64,000 nucleotides of DNA from Apteryx mantelli (taxonomy: Eukaryota; Chordata; Aves; Apterygiformes; Apterygidae). Each line of letters opens with the position of its first letter. Position 1 is the first letter of the stretch. Below, one piece after another: positions 27,701 to 42,590 of this stretch. The DNA lies in assembly GCF_036417845.1 (NCBI RefSeq), contig NC_089980.1, forward strand, positions 131,590,516 to 131,654,515. The letters run 5' to 3'. The position numbers and the translations under genes are program-made. Below the pieces are notes generated by a model. That model worked only from the letters and a program-made list of their open reading frames with translations. It had not been told where the DNA came from and searched no databases.

Positions 27701-29753
27701 TAACACCTAATTGCTGATTAGGGCACCTTGTTGATCAGAATGTTTTCAAAACCACAGTATTCTGATAAATGAGTTTGTACAATTGTTTTAATACAATGAT
27801 TGTTACTTTTCAGAATCCAATGTGAGGGTATTGCATCAAGCAAGGATACAGGCATCTAAAAGTCCTCACTCAGTCAAAACTCTCATTGATTGCCAAGGGA
27901 ATTTTGACTTTGCAGAACTGTGTTCAGTTCCAGATTGGCTTTTTCTTTCTCTGTGGTGTTAGCTAGATAAATAAAGGTGCTAGCAGGCTGGAGATGGGCA
28001 TCCATCCTCATTGAAGAATATCAACCCAATCAATTTTTTCACAAAAAGAAAATCAATTTGATGCATTAGCACGAGAGAGAATAAAACATTATGCTGTTTT
28101 AGCTCCCAGGAGATGGAAGAGTCAACTCAAACTTTCAGAAATAGAGAACAAAGACAGGCTTCAAAGTTCAGCTCTGAATCCGGATCAGAACTTCTCCAGG
28201 GCACACAGGGACTGACTCATTTCTAAACTAGGTACTCATTTAAAGGGTATTCGTATAAAAATTAACTCTCTTTCCAGAGCTTCAGCAGATATCAACACAT
28301 CTGACTGTTTGAATCTCAGTTTGTCTCCGGAAGCAAAGCGGTGGGGTGGTGATAGGCGAGGTTACATTTCTGAAGTCATCACTTAGTGGTCATTGCTAGA
28401 AAATAGGATGTTATTCTAAACATAGGAGAACAAGCCTGTTTTCTCCCCCAAGGCCTGACACATCTTCTGTAGATGGTGAAATGAGTGTTTGATGTGCTAT
28501 GTGTAAGACCAGCAAGTCCACAGGCAGATAGAAACGTGATTTTAAATGGGAAACACTGTCCATTAGCTGCGGTCAGGATCTCCAGAGAGTTCATTCTGAC
28601 TCTGCCACTGGCTTGGTGTGTGGTATTTAGTAAACCATCAAACTTTTAAATGGGGTGTTTGGATAGGATATGGCTACCAAACAAACTGAAAACATACTAA
28701 AATGCTGTGGCACTTTTTGTATTTTAATCTGAACTTCCTGAATCAGGCTATTTTATAATAAATATCTCTTTGGGCTGCTGAGGAGAATAAGTAATGTTTG
28801 CATAATGCTTTGAACATGCAGAATATAATGGCAGTACTAAAAGTTTTAATATTAAAACTATTAAATTTGGGGATTTATAATAGCCTTCTGCCATTCCATA
28901 GAAACATAAGCTTTTATGACGTGTTTAAAAATAAAATTACTCCAAGGAAAGAGTGCCATTTAAGATCAAATACTTCAGAAAGGATTATATGCTATGCCTG
29001 AGCGTCCCCCCCGAGCTGCTGCTCCCTGCCTGCCCCCTCCATATGCATGCTATCTTTCTGCTGTCCAAATGAAACCTTGTTTGTCTGTAACGAGAAAGCC
29101 TTGTGCAGGCAGCTGCTCTGACTTCCCCGTCTGCGTGGGGGATTTCAGGGATATCACCGAGCAGATATATTGCATAATATTTGTGTATGCTGTATGTGCT
29201 TGCATGTGAGCCTGCATAAAGCACTCCACTATTACTGTGAAAAGTTTCAGGAGTATGACAACCACTAATGGTGAAGGTTATGAAAAACTATACCTTATAG
29301 GCGGATTACTCCATAATTGCCCTCTTAGGGTTTTATACGAACATGTACACAGGCACACTTTTCTCTGAAGCACCTCCTGAGGTGCCTCCTGCTTGCTCTG
29401 CGCCTGCCTCTGTCTATTAAGCCTGGAAGCTCCGCTGGGCGAGGAGCAGCTTTTCCTGGATCTTTGTACAACACTTGGCACAATACAATTTCTAACCTGC
29501 TGAGGTAAGATTAATAAGGAGAATATATTTCCATTTCTTCCGTTTTAGAGCCTGAATTACTGGAAGGCAAAGGTAACAATATGGTGCCACCGTTTTTGAC
29601 TTCCCTGCCTTACCAATTTTGGAGTAGTCTTCAGAGTGAAAATGGAAATGAGCAGCTGATGTGACCAAGCCATTACTTTTTCACTCCTTCCACCCTCCAA
29701 GCACTTAAATTCAGATGTAGCTGGGATTGAAACTGTTTATGTTGTTTTGGCAG
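24761..29753. other. Non-coding DNA 5' of FKBP1B exon 3
   Basis: Either FKBP1B intron 2 or upstream DNA. A MIR-like segment is visible at about 26,385-26,470 (ggtattattcccattataca then gaaacagctagtgaa). A block at 28,985-29,280 is CpG-containing and open on both strands and may be a conserved element. I searched by eye for the FKBP exon encoding the FPKKGQTCVVHYT-type segment and did not find it. Confidence 0.5.
26385..26480. repeat. MIR-like SINE fragment (degraded)
   Basis: The string ggtattattcccattataca followed by aaagggaaacagctagtgaa recalls the MIR segment with 'attattcccattttacagatgaggaaactgaggc ... cacagctagtaag'. It is diverged, with approximate ends. Confidence 0.4.
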
Positions 29754-32739
<2,986 letters not shown>

Positions 32740-33300
32740 AGCTTGAGGGAGCTGGCTGGAGACATCTGTCAATAACCATCCATTCTTTCTCCCCTTCCCA
32801 GCAGTAGGAGAAGTCTTCACTGGAATCCTAATCTTCCCTGCTCAAGCTGTCATGTCAATAGCGCCTGCCCTTAGGTCCTTACGCCTTCTTTCTCTTTTTT
32901 AACTTTGTGGTGTCTGTATTTGCCTTTTATTAGAAGCTTGTTTTGAGAAAAATGCCTACCGTTGTAACATTTTCAAGTTGTATATTTTATTTAATTTGCA
33001 TGTAATAAAAATTCACAGTGACATTTGAAAATATATATAAATATAAATATATATATATTCCTTATTGAAAAACCACTGCCTTACTGTACACTTAAACCAA
33101 GAAAAAAAAAAACAACAAAAAGGTGCTCAAAAAAATCCAATGTACGCCTTGTACATGAACGGGCATTAGCCAAACAGAGTTACCTGCGCTGCCACTTTTC
33201 TCAACTTGTACGTTCTGCTTGCTGCTGTTTTGAAAAATACTGTCTCATTTAAAAATTAAAATATATATATAAAACAATAAAATCTTGATACTTTACAATT
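32740..33300 (+). terminator. FKBP1B: FKBP1B 3' UTR with two poly(A) signals
   Basis: AATAAA occurs at 33,004-33,009 and again at 33,276-33,281. The second is followed by a T/G-containing stretch (tttctgtgtttcctgtt), typical of a cleavage downstream element. An (AT)n tract at 33,031-33,058 lies between the two signals. Two 3' UTR lengths, about 290 and 560 nt, are predicted. Confidence 0.75.
33031..33058. repeat. AT-rich simple repeat
   Basis: Imperfect (AT)n tract inside the FKBP1B 3' UTR, between the two poly(A) signals. Confidence 0.85.
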
Positions 33301-36300
33301 TCTGTGTTTCCTGTTTTTCTGCTTTTAAGTCACTGGCCATTGGAATTCTTTTTATCGGTGTAAGAGTTCTTCAAACTATCATCAGCCCATTTGCTCCTCA
33401 ATTATTTCTCTTCTTATATGAAATATGCATAAGTCCACGTACCGATAAATTGCGCGGTGGAAGATCGCTCTGGGACCAAAGGAAATGAGGACCGTGAATG
33501 TAAGGGCTGTTGGGACAAACCGGTCCTCCTGACTGTCCACCTCCCCTGTCCTGCTGAGAGCCCATCAGCTCTGGCCATATTTTGGCCGCTGAAGAAACTG
33601 AAAATAAGCAATGTTTCTCCAAGACATTTAGTACTGGTCCAATTCTGTGCCTTTACAACACTGAAACTTGGGTAAACATTTTCTCCTGGAACTGAGATAG
33701 GCTAAAGAAAAGTAGAATTATACACATTCGCCTCACAAAATAAATCCTAACAACGATGGAATGACGTGGCTGCTGGAAGTATCTTTTTTTAAGACTGCGC
33801 TTTCTGGTTCTGCTTGCTTAACCCGTGAACTTAATTTGTACCTGGGCTCCTGGCACTTGAGACTGGTCAATATTTATTTCGTTCAACAGTTATGTGAATT
33901 CATTAAGCGCTGGTTCCTCCTCTGTAGGTACGAAGATGTGCAAAGAGTCATTTACCTAGTTTTTGGAGCAGACCCTAATAAGCAAAGCTGTCTCCGTGCT
34001 GTGACTTTGCATTGGCCTAAACTTAATTTCTGGCATATTGGGCTTGTTAAACCGTTGGTTATTACTGAGTTAAATAGCCCCTTTTCTCTTTGCTATAGAG
34101 AAAAGAACATACCTGGGTCATGATATTATTTTTATTTAACTATAAACTACTTGCATATTTTTCAACTACTGCATTTTTGATGGAAGTATTTGAAACAATT
34201 GATTCACTATTTTCTTGTGTGAGTCTGTATAAGAAAAACACAACTAGCGTGAGGAGGCAGACGGCAAAGCTTCAAGCAAGTAGACAGTGGGATGATACCT
34301 CCTAGAGAGCAAATATAAAATGAGCACAGAAAATCCAGATTGGCAATCTGAGACTACAGATCTGGCTGCTTTCTCTGGATGTTCGTCTTAGCCACAAAGC
34401 AGCATTTTAGCTTGTTGATATATAAATAATCCCATCTCTTACAAGCTATTATTCCCTAATGGTGGGAATAAACCTCTTTTTTTGGCAGAAATCCAGGGTC
34501 ACTGTAGCAACTAGATCACACTTTATCTACCTGTTTCACTAATAGGCCTGTTATTTAGGATAGACTAATTTCATGCTATTAAACGGGAAATTTCCTGTTA
34601 GCAGAGAGGAAATTAGACCTGTCTGATGCCCACAAGCTCTCCCAACTTCTTTTCAAAGGGCACGATCTCCTTTGCACTTCCCTGCCTCTGGGACTGGTCT
34701 TGACTTCAGCACGAGGTTACACATCACAGGCTGCATTGCACCAGTTTCACCCCGGAGCTCCTTCAGGCTTTGCGGGTCCGTGCAATGTAGCCCCATCGCT
34801 CCTGTCAAACAGATTGATTGGGCACTGGTCGAAAGCTTCTCCCATTAGGTCCCATTTTAAGCTTTCCTGAACTGCTCTGAAGGGAACGACGATGCAAAGA
34901 ATTGATTTGGCTTACCTGGAACGACCTTGTTTTCCTTGTACGCCTTCATCGCCTACTGATCCCGTTGAGACTCTGGGAAGCCTCTGCTGCGCCTATAGCC
35001 GTAGCTACAGCACCGCTCTACCTTTGAGCTTCTGCTAGGGTCCTTATCAGCGGCAGACGTCTTCCCGCAGGGCTTTGAGAGCTGCTCGGGCATTTCCTCT
35101 CCGGCCGAAGAGCTGCTGTGCACTTACCTTTCCTGTTGCCCTCAGCAGCACAGCGCTGCCATCAGCGAGCCCGTAGAACTCGTGTCACAGCTGGCTGATG
35201 AAGCTCTCCCACGTCGCCCCTTCTCTTCAGAGACCTTTGCTGGAAGCAAAGATTACTGTATTTCTCATGTCGCTTTCATTGAAAAAAAAAAATCTGGAAA
35301 CTAATTGTGCTTCATGATGCTTAGGGAAATTAAGTCTTCAAGGAAATGTAATCTTCAGGTCTTGATTTGACTGCAAATGTGTTAATTTATTTAATTATAT
35401 CATCTATCAACACAGTACATATAATTATTACCACTATACAATGGATTGGAAAAATTTTACTGTCATCGCCTATGTAATCAGATATGCTCTTGTTACTAAT
35501 TTCTAAACAGCAGAGATGGAAAAAATGACCTTCCAGGCTTAATTTCATGCCCTACTTCCTGAAAAATTAAATGGAACATGAACACACACAAAAACCCAGC
35601 ACAGATGTAGAGTGCAGGGCTGGTAACATCTGCTTTACGTGCTGCCCCCTCTGCCATTCACAGAACTGAACTCATTTCCCTGTCCTTTGATATTACATTT
35701 CAAACAAAATCTTGAGCAGACCTCATCAAAATAATCCTCCGGGCTTTCGATTTCCATTCCCTCTGTCTTGCAGGTACAAATTATTATTTCATTTTACATG
35801 CGCAGGGACACTGAGAGCCCTGAACAGGCACTAGAAGAAGAAGTATGAAATGGAATATTTAATGAAAGGCAGCAGCTGAGCTCTCAGAGAAATCAAAAAG
35901 CTGCTGATCTTGAGGATTCATTGAAGGAATTTTTATTAATCTTATTACCCCGAAGAATTGCTTTTCATATATATTTTTCAAATAGCATCAAATCCTCATC
36001 AAAACAGACACTACAATGAAAGCGATAGGCTTCCTGCTATTGACAGAAGGAATGCAATATTTGCATATGATTTAAAACATTTTTAATAAGGCTGACAGAA
36101 CGTGACTCAATTATTACCACTTCAGTATTTTATTATCAGTATTTATTATTTAGTATTTATTAGAAGCAGCAATCCAGCATGGTAGCAAACACCTCCAGTT
36201 CCTATTACAACTTGAGGCCTTCTGAATGCCCAGCACTTTGGCTGCACTAACCTAGTTATCCCAGCAAGTGGGTTCGTGTGTGTGTATATATACATATATA

Positions 36301-36840
36301 TATATATATGTAACTTTTAAAAAGCTATGGATGTTCACATAGAAGCAATGCCAACTCTAAGATTTAACTTAAACATTTTAAAGTCAAATGGGTTTTGCCC
36401 GAGAACCTTAAGTTTATATTAATCTGATGGCTGAAGCCTGGTAACCAAACTGGCTTAGGAGGGAGCAGCTATCACGCAAGAATAACGACAGGGATCAGAC
36501 TGCAGGTCCTCTGCGTTTAACGCGTGCCCACTTGTGCCAGTTGCACCTGACAGGGGAGGCCACAGATGGCTGGGCAAGCCGCAAAGCTGCCCGAAAGAGC
36601 AGCAGAGATTTACCTTTAGAGAAAGGACCATGAGCCTTGCCAGCTGCTAACTGGCTCAAATCTCCCCCATCCCGGTTGGGTGACCCCCTTCCTCTCCCCC
36701 AGCTGCAGTCTTCTGTCACGGTTCCGCATTGATATTTCTATTTGCGACACGGAGGACAGCTGAAGTCTCACTGTTGCAAGAAGCAGCCTGAATTTGAAGG
36801 GAATAACATGAGTACGGAGGAGGCACAGAACAGGGACAAG
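33301..36840. other. Intergenic DNA between convergent FKBP1B and SF3B6
   Basis: No exon supported. The longest open frame, on the plus strand at 33,761-34,123 (120 codons), has no recognisable domain. The block at about 34,640-35,260 is GC-richer with scattered CpGs. The remainder is AT-rich with homopolymer runs and a (TG)n(TA)n microsatellite at 36,276-36,310. Confidence 0.55.
36276..36310. repeat. (TG)n(TA)n compound microsatellite
   Basis: A short GT run passes into an imperfect TA run of about 25 bp. Confidence 0.9.
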
Positions 36841-37170
36841 ACTTTACAGAACACGCTGAGGGTAACGCTCTGCAGCGTAAGCCGAGGGGACAAACCCCAG
36901 GGGGACCTCTCCCAAGGCAGCTGGGGAAGACAACAGCTCTTTCACCATGACGGCGTTTCGAGCACCCGCCCAGCGCTGAAACCACGCGACAGCCGTGTCG
37001 GCAGCCTCCTCCACGCTGCTCTCAGCCGGGAACCAACGTGCGCAGCCCGGGGCAGCTCCCGGGGGTCTCTTCTGCTGGGGGCCTGGACGCCGGCACCCGG
37101 AGCTGCGCGCCCTCCCCTGACCACGACACGAACACGCGTGTATGTACAAACACACGGGCGCACCCACAGC
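36840..37170. other. Orphan CpG-rich patch
   Basis: A GC- and CpG-dense stretch contains, for example, gacggcgtttcgagcacccg, gcgacagccgtgtcggcag and gacgccggcacccggagctg. It lies between two convergent gene ends, over 5 kb from either annotated promoter. Frames are open on both strands (186 codons on + from 36,742, 107 on -), as expected from GC-rich composition. It could be an intragenic or enhancer-type CpG island or the promoter of an unannotated non-coding RNA. No protein match. Confidence 0.4.
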
Positions 37171-38610
37171 AGCGCAGACCTTATGGTGACGGATGCTTTA
37201 CAGATTCTTACACAAATTATAAGCAGTCAGATGATGAACGACTTTTTTTTTTTAAAAAGGTTACATGTAGAAGTGGCACAGTATAAAGCAAGCCTTGATT
37301 AAAAAGTGGCTACGCAAACAAGCAGATTTATTCTTTTACTAAATGAATGCAAGAACATCATGTTTGAAGTAATACTTTCCACAAAAATTTAAGAATAAAA
37401 ATTGGAAGTACTCCGTTACGACAATATACTGCACTGAAAGTTTTTTAACCTGTATTACAACTCCTCAGGGAAAACAGGCTGCCATCTGCTCAGGTCCTGC
37501 ACGGGCTGGAAGTTGTGTGGACACAAGTTAAACATCAAATCCAACGTAATAAATCGTCCCCAGAGGCAGGGGGGCTACCAGCAATCACACAACTCCTGCT
37601 TGGTTCAGAACCGAGGTAGAGCTTACTCTTGACTAATAGTAGCTAGGCATACTCAGTATCACACCCGGTTTTATTCACCAGACATGACTGCTGATATTTT
37701 TTAGAAAAGAGCCTAAGGTTTTTAATTTGTTCCTCCTCCAGTAGATAGTACATCTAAAATCCATGTGCGTGAGATATATTAAAGTTCAAAAACATTGGGT
37801 AGAAAACAATCACCTTAAGGTATCTAAAATTACGATTATCATCTACTGTCTTGCTTTGGCTTGGGTGCTCTCTACATTAAATGACGTGAAGTGTATTCCT
37901 ATTGCTTCTTTTAACTTCAGCACAAACCTGATACACCTAATAAAAATCTCCTATGACACGAAGTCAGTCCTGCAGCCATGCACTATTCAAGCACAATTAT
38001 TTCACTACAGCTATTCTGTCCCGGTCACTGGGAATGAGATGCTTTCACTGGAGTCACCTAAGCAGTTATTTTAAAAGGCCATTCACTTTCTATAACTTGC
38101 AAAAGAAACTTTTTATAAACATGGATTTGGGTTCTGTTTGTTTCTGGTAAGAAGCAGCCTAACAACCAACAGAGTTAAGCTCCTTCAAACACTCCCAGAG
38201 GCCGAATGCCACAGTAACTTCTGTACAATACCACAGGTATGATGAACTATCAAACCATACTTATTTGTTAAAAAAAAAAGAAAAAAGAAAAAAAACCCCA
38301 GCAACACTCTGGGGCAGGGACACTCTTGTTTAGTTGCCATACCTCATTTTTAGTAAGCGGCAAGTGAAATTCACCTTTATGGAGACAGTTCACGCAGAGC
38401 CCTTTGAACTAACTCTTCAGTTAACTGGCTGCCATGTTTAAAATCAGCACTTGAGAATGGTGACAGTTTCAGTAGGCCGGAGTCACTCAACGTACTTGGT
38501 CCTTCTTGTAAGATCCTGCTAGAAACACGACTGTGGTTATGCAGCATTTGCCAGTTCACCCTTACAACATGCAGGAACCATGTCCATTTAAGGGGATTTA
38601 TCTTAAAGCA
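37171..38610. other. Intergenic DNA downstream of SF3B6
   Basis: AT-rich, with an adenine-rich tract at about 38,268-38,297 on the plus strand. No exon recognised. The 103-codon plus-strand frame at 37,763-38,074 has no recognisable features. Part of this could belong to a longer SF3B6 3' UTR, since another AATAAA (minus strand) lies near 37,326. Confidence 0.5.
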
Positions 38611-38778
38611 GATTTTGTAATGTTCTTCATTTATTTAATTCTAATGCTAAGATCTAAAGACTCAAGTTAGAGCATATCAACAAAACAAGAAAAGCTAGAC
38701 TTGACTGAGAATCCCTATGTTTAGTTCAAGAACACAATGGCAAGGCTTAAAAATCAGTATTTCCAGAGAAAGATCAGT
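38611..38778 (-). terminator. SF3B6: SF3B6 3' UTR and poly(A) signal
   Basis: On the minus strand an AATAAA lies at 38,635-38,630, about 145 nt after the stop codon, so a short 3' UTR is likely. Confidence 0.6.
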
Positions 38779-38868
38779 TTATTTTGGTGGGTCTGTATTA
38801 ATTCCATATTTTTCCTTGAGAAGTTTAAGCTGTTCTTCTTTCTTCTTTGTATCCATCTTTTGGAATGC
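38779..38868 (-). CDS. SF3B6: SF3B6 coding exon 4
   Basis: Acceptor ttaattacag, phase 0, reading [20 protein letters not shown] and ending with TAA at 38,781-38,779. This is the lysine/glutamate-rich helix after the RRM that, with the tail, packs against SF3B1 in known structures. Confidence 0.97.
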
Positions 38869-41800
38869 CTGTAATTAAGAATAAAAGACATGAGAAGAAT
38901 AATCTCATTACATACTATTTCCCAATAACTGCAGATGGCTCATCACTATGAACTACATCACTATCACGTGCAAACAGTGTTGTTTAATTCTCAGCCTTGG
39001 AGAATGCCATAGGACACCAGATATTATGGGGGGCCAGGCAGAATGTCAAGAACTTTGAGATTTTTTTATTATTAAACAAGATCTCATATCCTGTTGCAGC
39101 TGTTAACTTTTAAGGTCCCTGCTACCTCTTCCTCAAAGTACACTCACCAGAAGCACGTTTTTCATATCCTCAGTCCAAACGTACTTTTTGCACACCAATC
39201 AACTACCAGGTGAAATCTCTAACAAACTCCTTCCCCTACCAGTTTGGATTTATTTCTTAAAAAATATCCAAGCAACTGCCTTTTCAAACTGAAAGGAAAC
39301 TTATTTATGTTAAACTAGGTTCCCCGGCAACTCAAAAAACCCCCAAGCATGCTTACCCTGTTTGCATTATAGTACAAAACAACAAGGTATCTGTTGCACA
39401 CGTTGAATCCTGACAGGTGATCACAAGCATTTTTGGCATCAAAGATGTCTTCATAGACAACATATGCTGTTCCTCTTGTTTCAGGAGTGTTCCCACTGCA
39501 GAGCAAGATCAGATTTAATATTAAACAACACAAATATAAAACACCTCTATTAGTATTTAGCAATGACAGAGATTAGATGAACTAATGCATCTTCACAAAA
39601 ACCAGCTTCTAATGATTTTTTTCTAGATACTGAACTACATCCCTGCTTTCCACACTGATCTTCCTTTACAATTCAGAGTCAAAAATTGTATCAAAACCTA
39701 ACAGAGGCATGTACTGTATTATACTCTGAGGAGAATTCATCCCTCCACAGTAAGTGCTGGAAGCTGTTGCTGGTAGTGGTTGTCATGTTTCTGGAAATAC
39801 TTGAAGTTGTTTTAACAGTAATTAAAGGGGTTATCAGTTAACAGCTATCTAGATCAGAAACATGTGCAACCCGAGGAAGGAATACTGTTTTTAGCACATC
39901 ACAAGGTCAATTTAAGAGACTCAAACTAGCCACACTGGCACAATACCACTTCGGAAGCACGAGCGTCACCTACCAGGCCATCAATTCAGTTTCCTTTGCC
40001 TGACGGATACGAGACATCTCCAAGCACACAGTGCTAACTACCCTGGAAAGGTTACATAGCTTACAAAATCCGAAAGATCTCAGCAAATGTTTAAGATAGT
40101 TATAGTAAACTTGATTATCAGAAGAACACCTCTCTCAGGTGCTCACTATGCAGATTATAAAAAGAGAATTCCTGAGGACAAACAACACAGCACATGCCCA
40201 CACCCAGCTGTGTATGAAAATTAGGATAGACTGAAAACAGCAAAGTAAAGGACCAAAGTCATTACACAGGCAGTTCCGCACTACAGCTGGTCTCACAACA
40301 GTGCTAGAATTTCTGCAAGAACCCCCACAAATCAGTGATTTTACCCCATTATCAGGAGACTGCCAGCAGTTCCCTTGAGAAAGCATATTCCAACAAATCT
40401 CACTGAGGGACACTTCCTCTGATATTCATCTTAACTCTTGGTTGTTACTGTCTCACTGTTCCTACCTACACTCTTTCAGAAACCTTAAGTACTAGTTCTC
40501 CTTTGTCAATTTATGCCGGCTAGGGAAGAATTCCACCTACTTAGCCAAGCAAATTCTTCTACCCCTTGTCCCTTCAGTCACTTCCCCAGTCACTTTTGTT
40601 GCTCTTCACTATGTTAGCAAGATCTAACTAGCTGTATGTTCCAACACAGCATTCAAGAGCATATTTCTCTCTCTGTTCTACTTCTTTTTTCGCTGAAGGA
40701 AATTATATAATCAAGACATGGTTTGTTCTATACACTGAACAATTATTTTTAATTTCCATAGCTCTGACTGAAATAAGCATCTCTATTTGGGATAGTAAAG
40801 CTTGGTCTGTTTAACTGATTCCATATTTATATCCTGCATAGTCAAAACAACTAAACACTGGGGATTAACTACCTACTCCCACTCTCAGAGCAGGGGGAAA
40901 TAGCGAGCGATATCAGCCACAAGGATGCATTCTGCTCTACGAACCTGATAAACAGCCTAGTTGAGAACGCACAATGCTGCAGCTAATTCTGTCAGCAGTC
41001 AGATAAAAGCAGTATAAAAAGCTTATGAAACAGGGACTACATTTCCTTTCTATTTGTACACCTAAAGAAGTCTGGCTCACAATGTTTTCTTTTTAAGGAG
41101 AAAAAAAAAAAAAAGGGAACATCAGAGCTCAGATCTTCAATATTTGAAGGAACTAAAGAGAACAACCCCAGGTTTGGTATAGACTTGTATAACCTCAGTG
41201 CATTAAAAAAGAAAAAAAAAAAAGAAAAAAGAAAAGAGTATTAGTATTACAGTTAGCTCTCCGTTATCCACACACTATATGGCTTGGGGAGAAGCAGTAT
41301 CTGGTGTACAGGGAGTCCTGTATTATTTTGTGGGAGACAGTTTCAGAAGCAGTAGTAGCAGTTATTTATTTTTTAATTAGGTTAGCATCTAGAACTTATT
41401 AAAATAGAAAATTGGTTGTATTCAACCTTTGTCTTTGCTTTGCAGGCAAAGATGTTACTTAGACAAGGGTCTCTCATTACAAATTTGCTTAGTGCCTACT
41501 ATAAAAAGATTCCTGGTTCATTCTATGGTTCCTGTGAAAGTAATACTGATATCTGCAAGTAGAAGACAGATTTGCACAGTATTAGAATAAAAGGATTTCT
41601 TGCTTGGACAACAGAGGGAAGAAGTGGTAGTCTTTGAAATTACAGGACTTCAATTTCTCCGAGAGAGAGAGAGAGAGAGTATCTTTTTATTTTTATCCAC
41701 TTACCTGCATTCACATCAATTTTAAGCTTTTTCACTTGTTTACTGGCAATATTGTTCTCTAATGACATTTGCAAATAAGAGAAAATCAACACATACAACT

Positions 41801-42394
41801 TTGAGACACAGGGTTACTGTTATAGCACAACCCAGTTGTAGCCTGCTCTAACAGGAATACTGACATACAGTGAACATTCTAAAACACATATAAATCTTAA
41901 CTTTTCAAAGAAAACTAAACTACTTACACTCTGATTTGTCGGATGGGTCCGTACTTCCCAAAAATGTCATACATTTCCTCCGCTGTGATTTTGTAGGGCA
42001 AGTTCCTGATATACAGGATACGATTAACCTCTGGAGGCAGCCGAATCTGAGGCAGGGACAACAGACATATTATTAAACTTACGGGGTCACTTCACACCTT
42101 AAGTGCAGCACCTCGGGCACTCAGCCTTGCGGCTAAGGGCACGGGGGGAGCCTGCGCGCGTCAAGGCTCCTTTCCTGCCCTCCACAGCCGTGAACTCCCT
42201 GCGTTTTGTCAAGCGCTTCGGGAACAAGCGGCAGCAGGGGCGCGAGGCCTTGTGCTAGCGCTCGCTGGAAGCGCGGCAGCGACAAACGCCGCAGGGAAAC
42301 CGGGGCCACCGCCCCAAACCGGGAGGGACGGGGCCCCGCGGCCCTCGGGGCGGGGGACACTCACGTTAGCGCGTTTCGCCGCTTGCATCGCCAT
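38779..42394 (-). CDS. SF3B6: SF3B6 (SF3b14a/p14), branch-point-binding subunit of SF3b
   Basis: Small RRM protein of the U2 snRNP SF3b complex. It sits in SF3B1 and contacts the branch-point adenosine in the nucleus during spliceosome assembly. Four coding exons on the minus strand, 42,365-42,394, 41,928-42,046, 39,357-39,495 and 38,779-38,868, join in phase to exactly 125 codons plus stop, the usual length. RNP2 is ILYIRNL (residues 20-26), with Tyr22, the residue known to touch the branch adenosine. RNP1 is RGTAYVVY (57-64). The C-terminal tail ends NTDPPK. Every residue agrees with the human protein as I remember it, which fits very strong constraint. The promoter is a CpG island. The gene lies head-to-tail about 620 bp downstream of the TP53I3 poly(A) signal and converges with FKBP1B. 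Confidence 0.98.
39357..39495 (-). CDS. SF3B6: SF3B6 coding exon 3
   Basis: Acceptor ttgctctgcag leads with one base T that completes Val50. The exon carries RNP1 (RGTAYVVY) and ends in YYNANR with donor gtaagc. 139 bp. Confidence 0.97.
39496..41927 (-). other. SF3B6 intron 2
   Basis: 2.4 kb, donor gtaagta and acceptor ctctgcag. It contains A-rich tracts on the plus strand (41,099-41,114 and 41,205-41,237) and a (GA)n run at 41,661-41,679. No exon or repeat family recognised. Confidence 0.85.
41661..41679. repeat. (GA)n microsatellite
   Basis: Uninterrupted GA dinucleotides inside SF3B6 intron 2. Confidence 0.85.
41928..42046 (-). CDS. SF3B6: SF3B6 coding exon 2
   Basis: Acceptor ccctgcctcag, phase 0, reading [20 protein letters not shown] and on through [10 protein letters not shown], ending with two bases of the Val50 codon before donor gtaagta. 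It includes RNP2 and Tyr22. 119 bp. Confidence 0.98.
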
Positions 42395-42590
42395 GGCGGC
42401 GGCGGGCGGGGGCCGGGGCCTGCGGAGAGACGCGGGGCGGGCGCGGAGCCGCTACGACGCTCGCCTGGCCTCGGCGGCGACCCGGATGCGATCCCAGCCT
42501 GCCCCGCGGCGGCGCGCGGGGAATGACGTATCGCGCGGCGATAGGGCCCCGCCGCCAGGGGGAGGAGCCACGTGACCCGCGCGCCATACG
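42120..42590. promoter_or_regulatory. SF3B6: SF3B6 CpG-island promoter
   Basis: CpG-dense sequence around the SF3B6 start codon without a TATA box. Just upstream (minus orientation) is a CRE/ATF-like aatgacgtatcgcg element near 42,522. Long open frames on both strands here (up to 217 codons in the similar island at 58 kb) are due to GC composition and are not genes. Confidence 0.75.
42365..42394 (-). CDS. SF3B6: SF3B6 coding exon 1
   Basis: ATG in an excellent initiation context (cgccgccATGG), then [10 protein letters not shown] and donor gtgagt. A ten-codon first coding exon is the known structure of this gene. The upstream 5' UTR lies in the CpG island. Confidence 0.97.

Noticed and set aside
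36742-37302. 186-codon plus-strand open frame as a gene
   Set aside because: It overlaps a CpG-rich patch where both strands are open, has low-complexity composition, no domain and no splice or poly(A) context.
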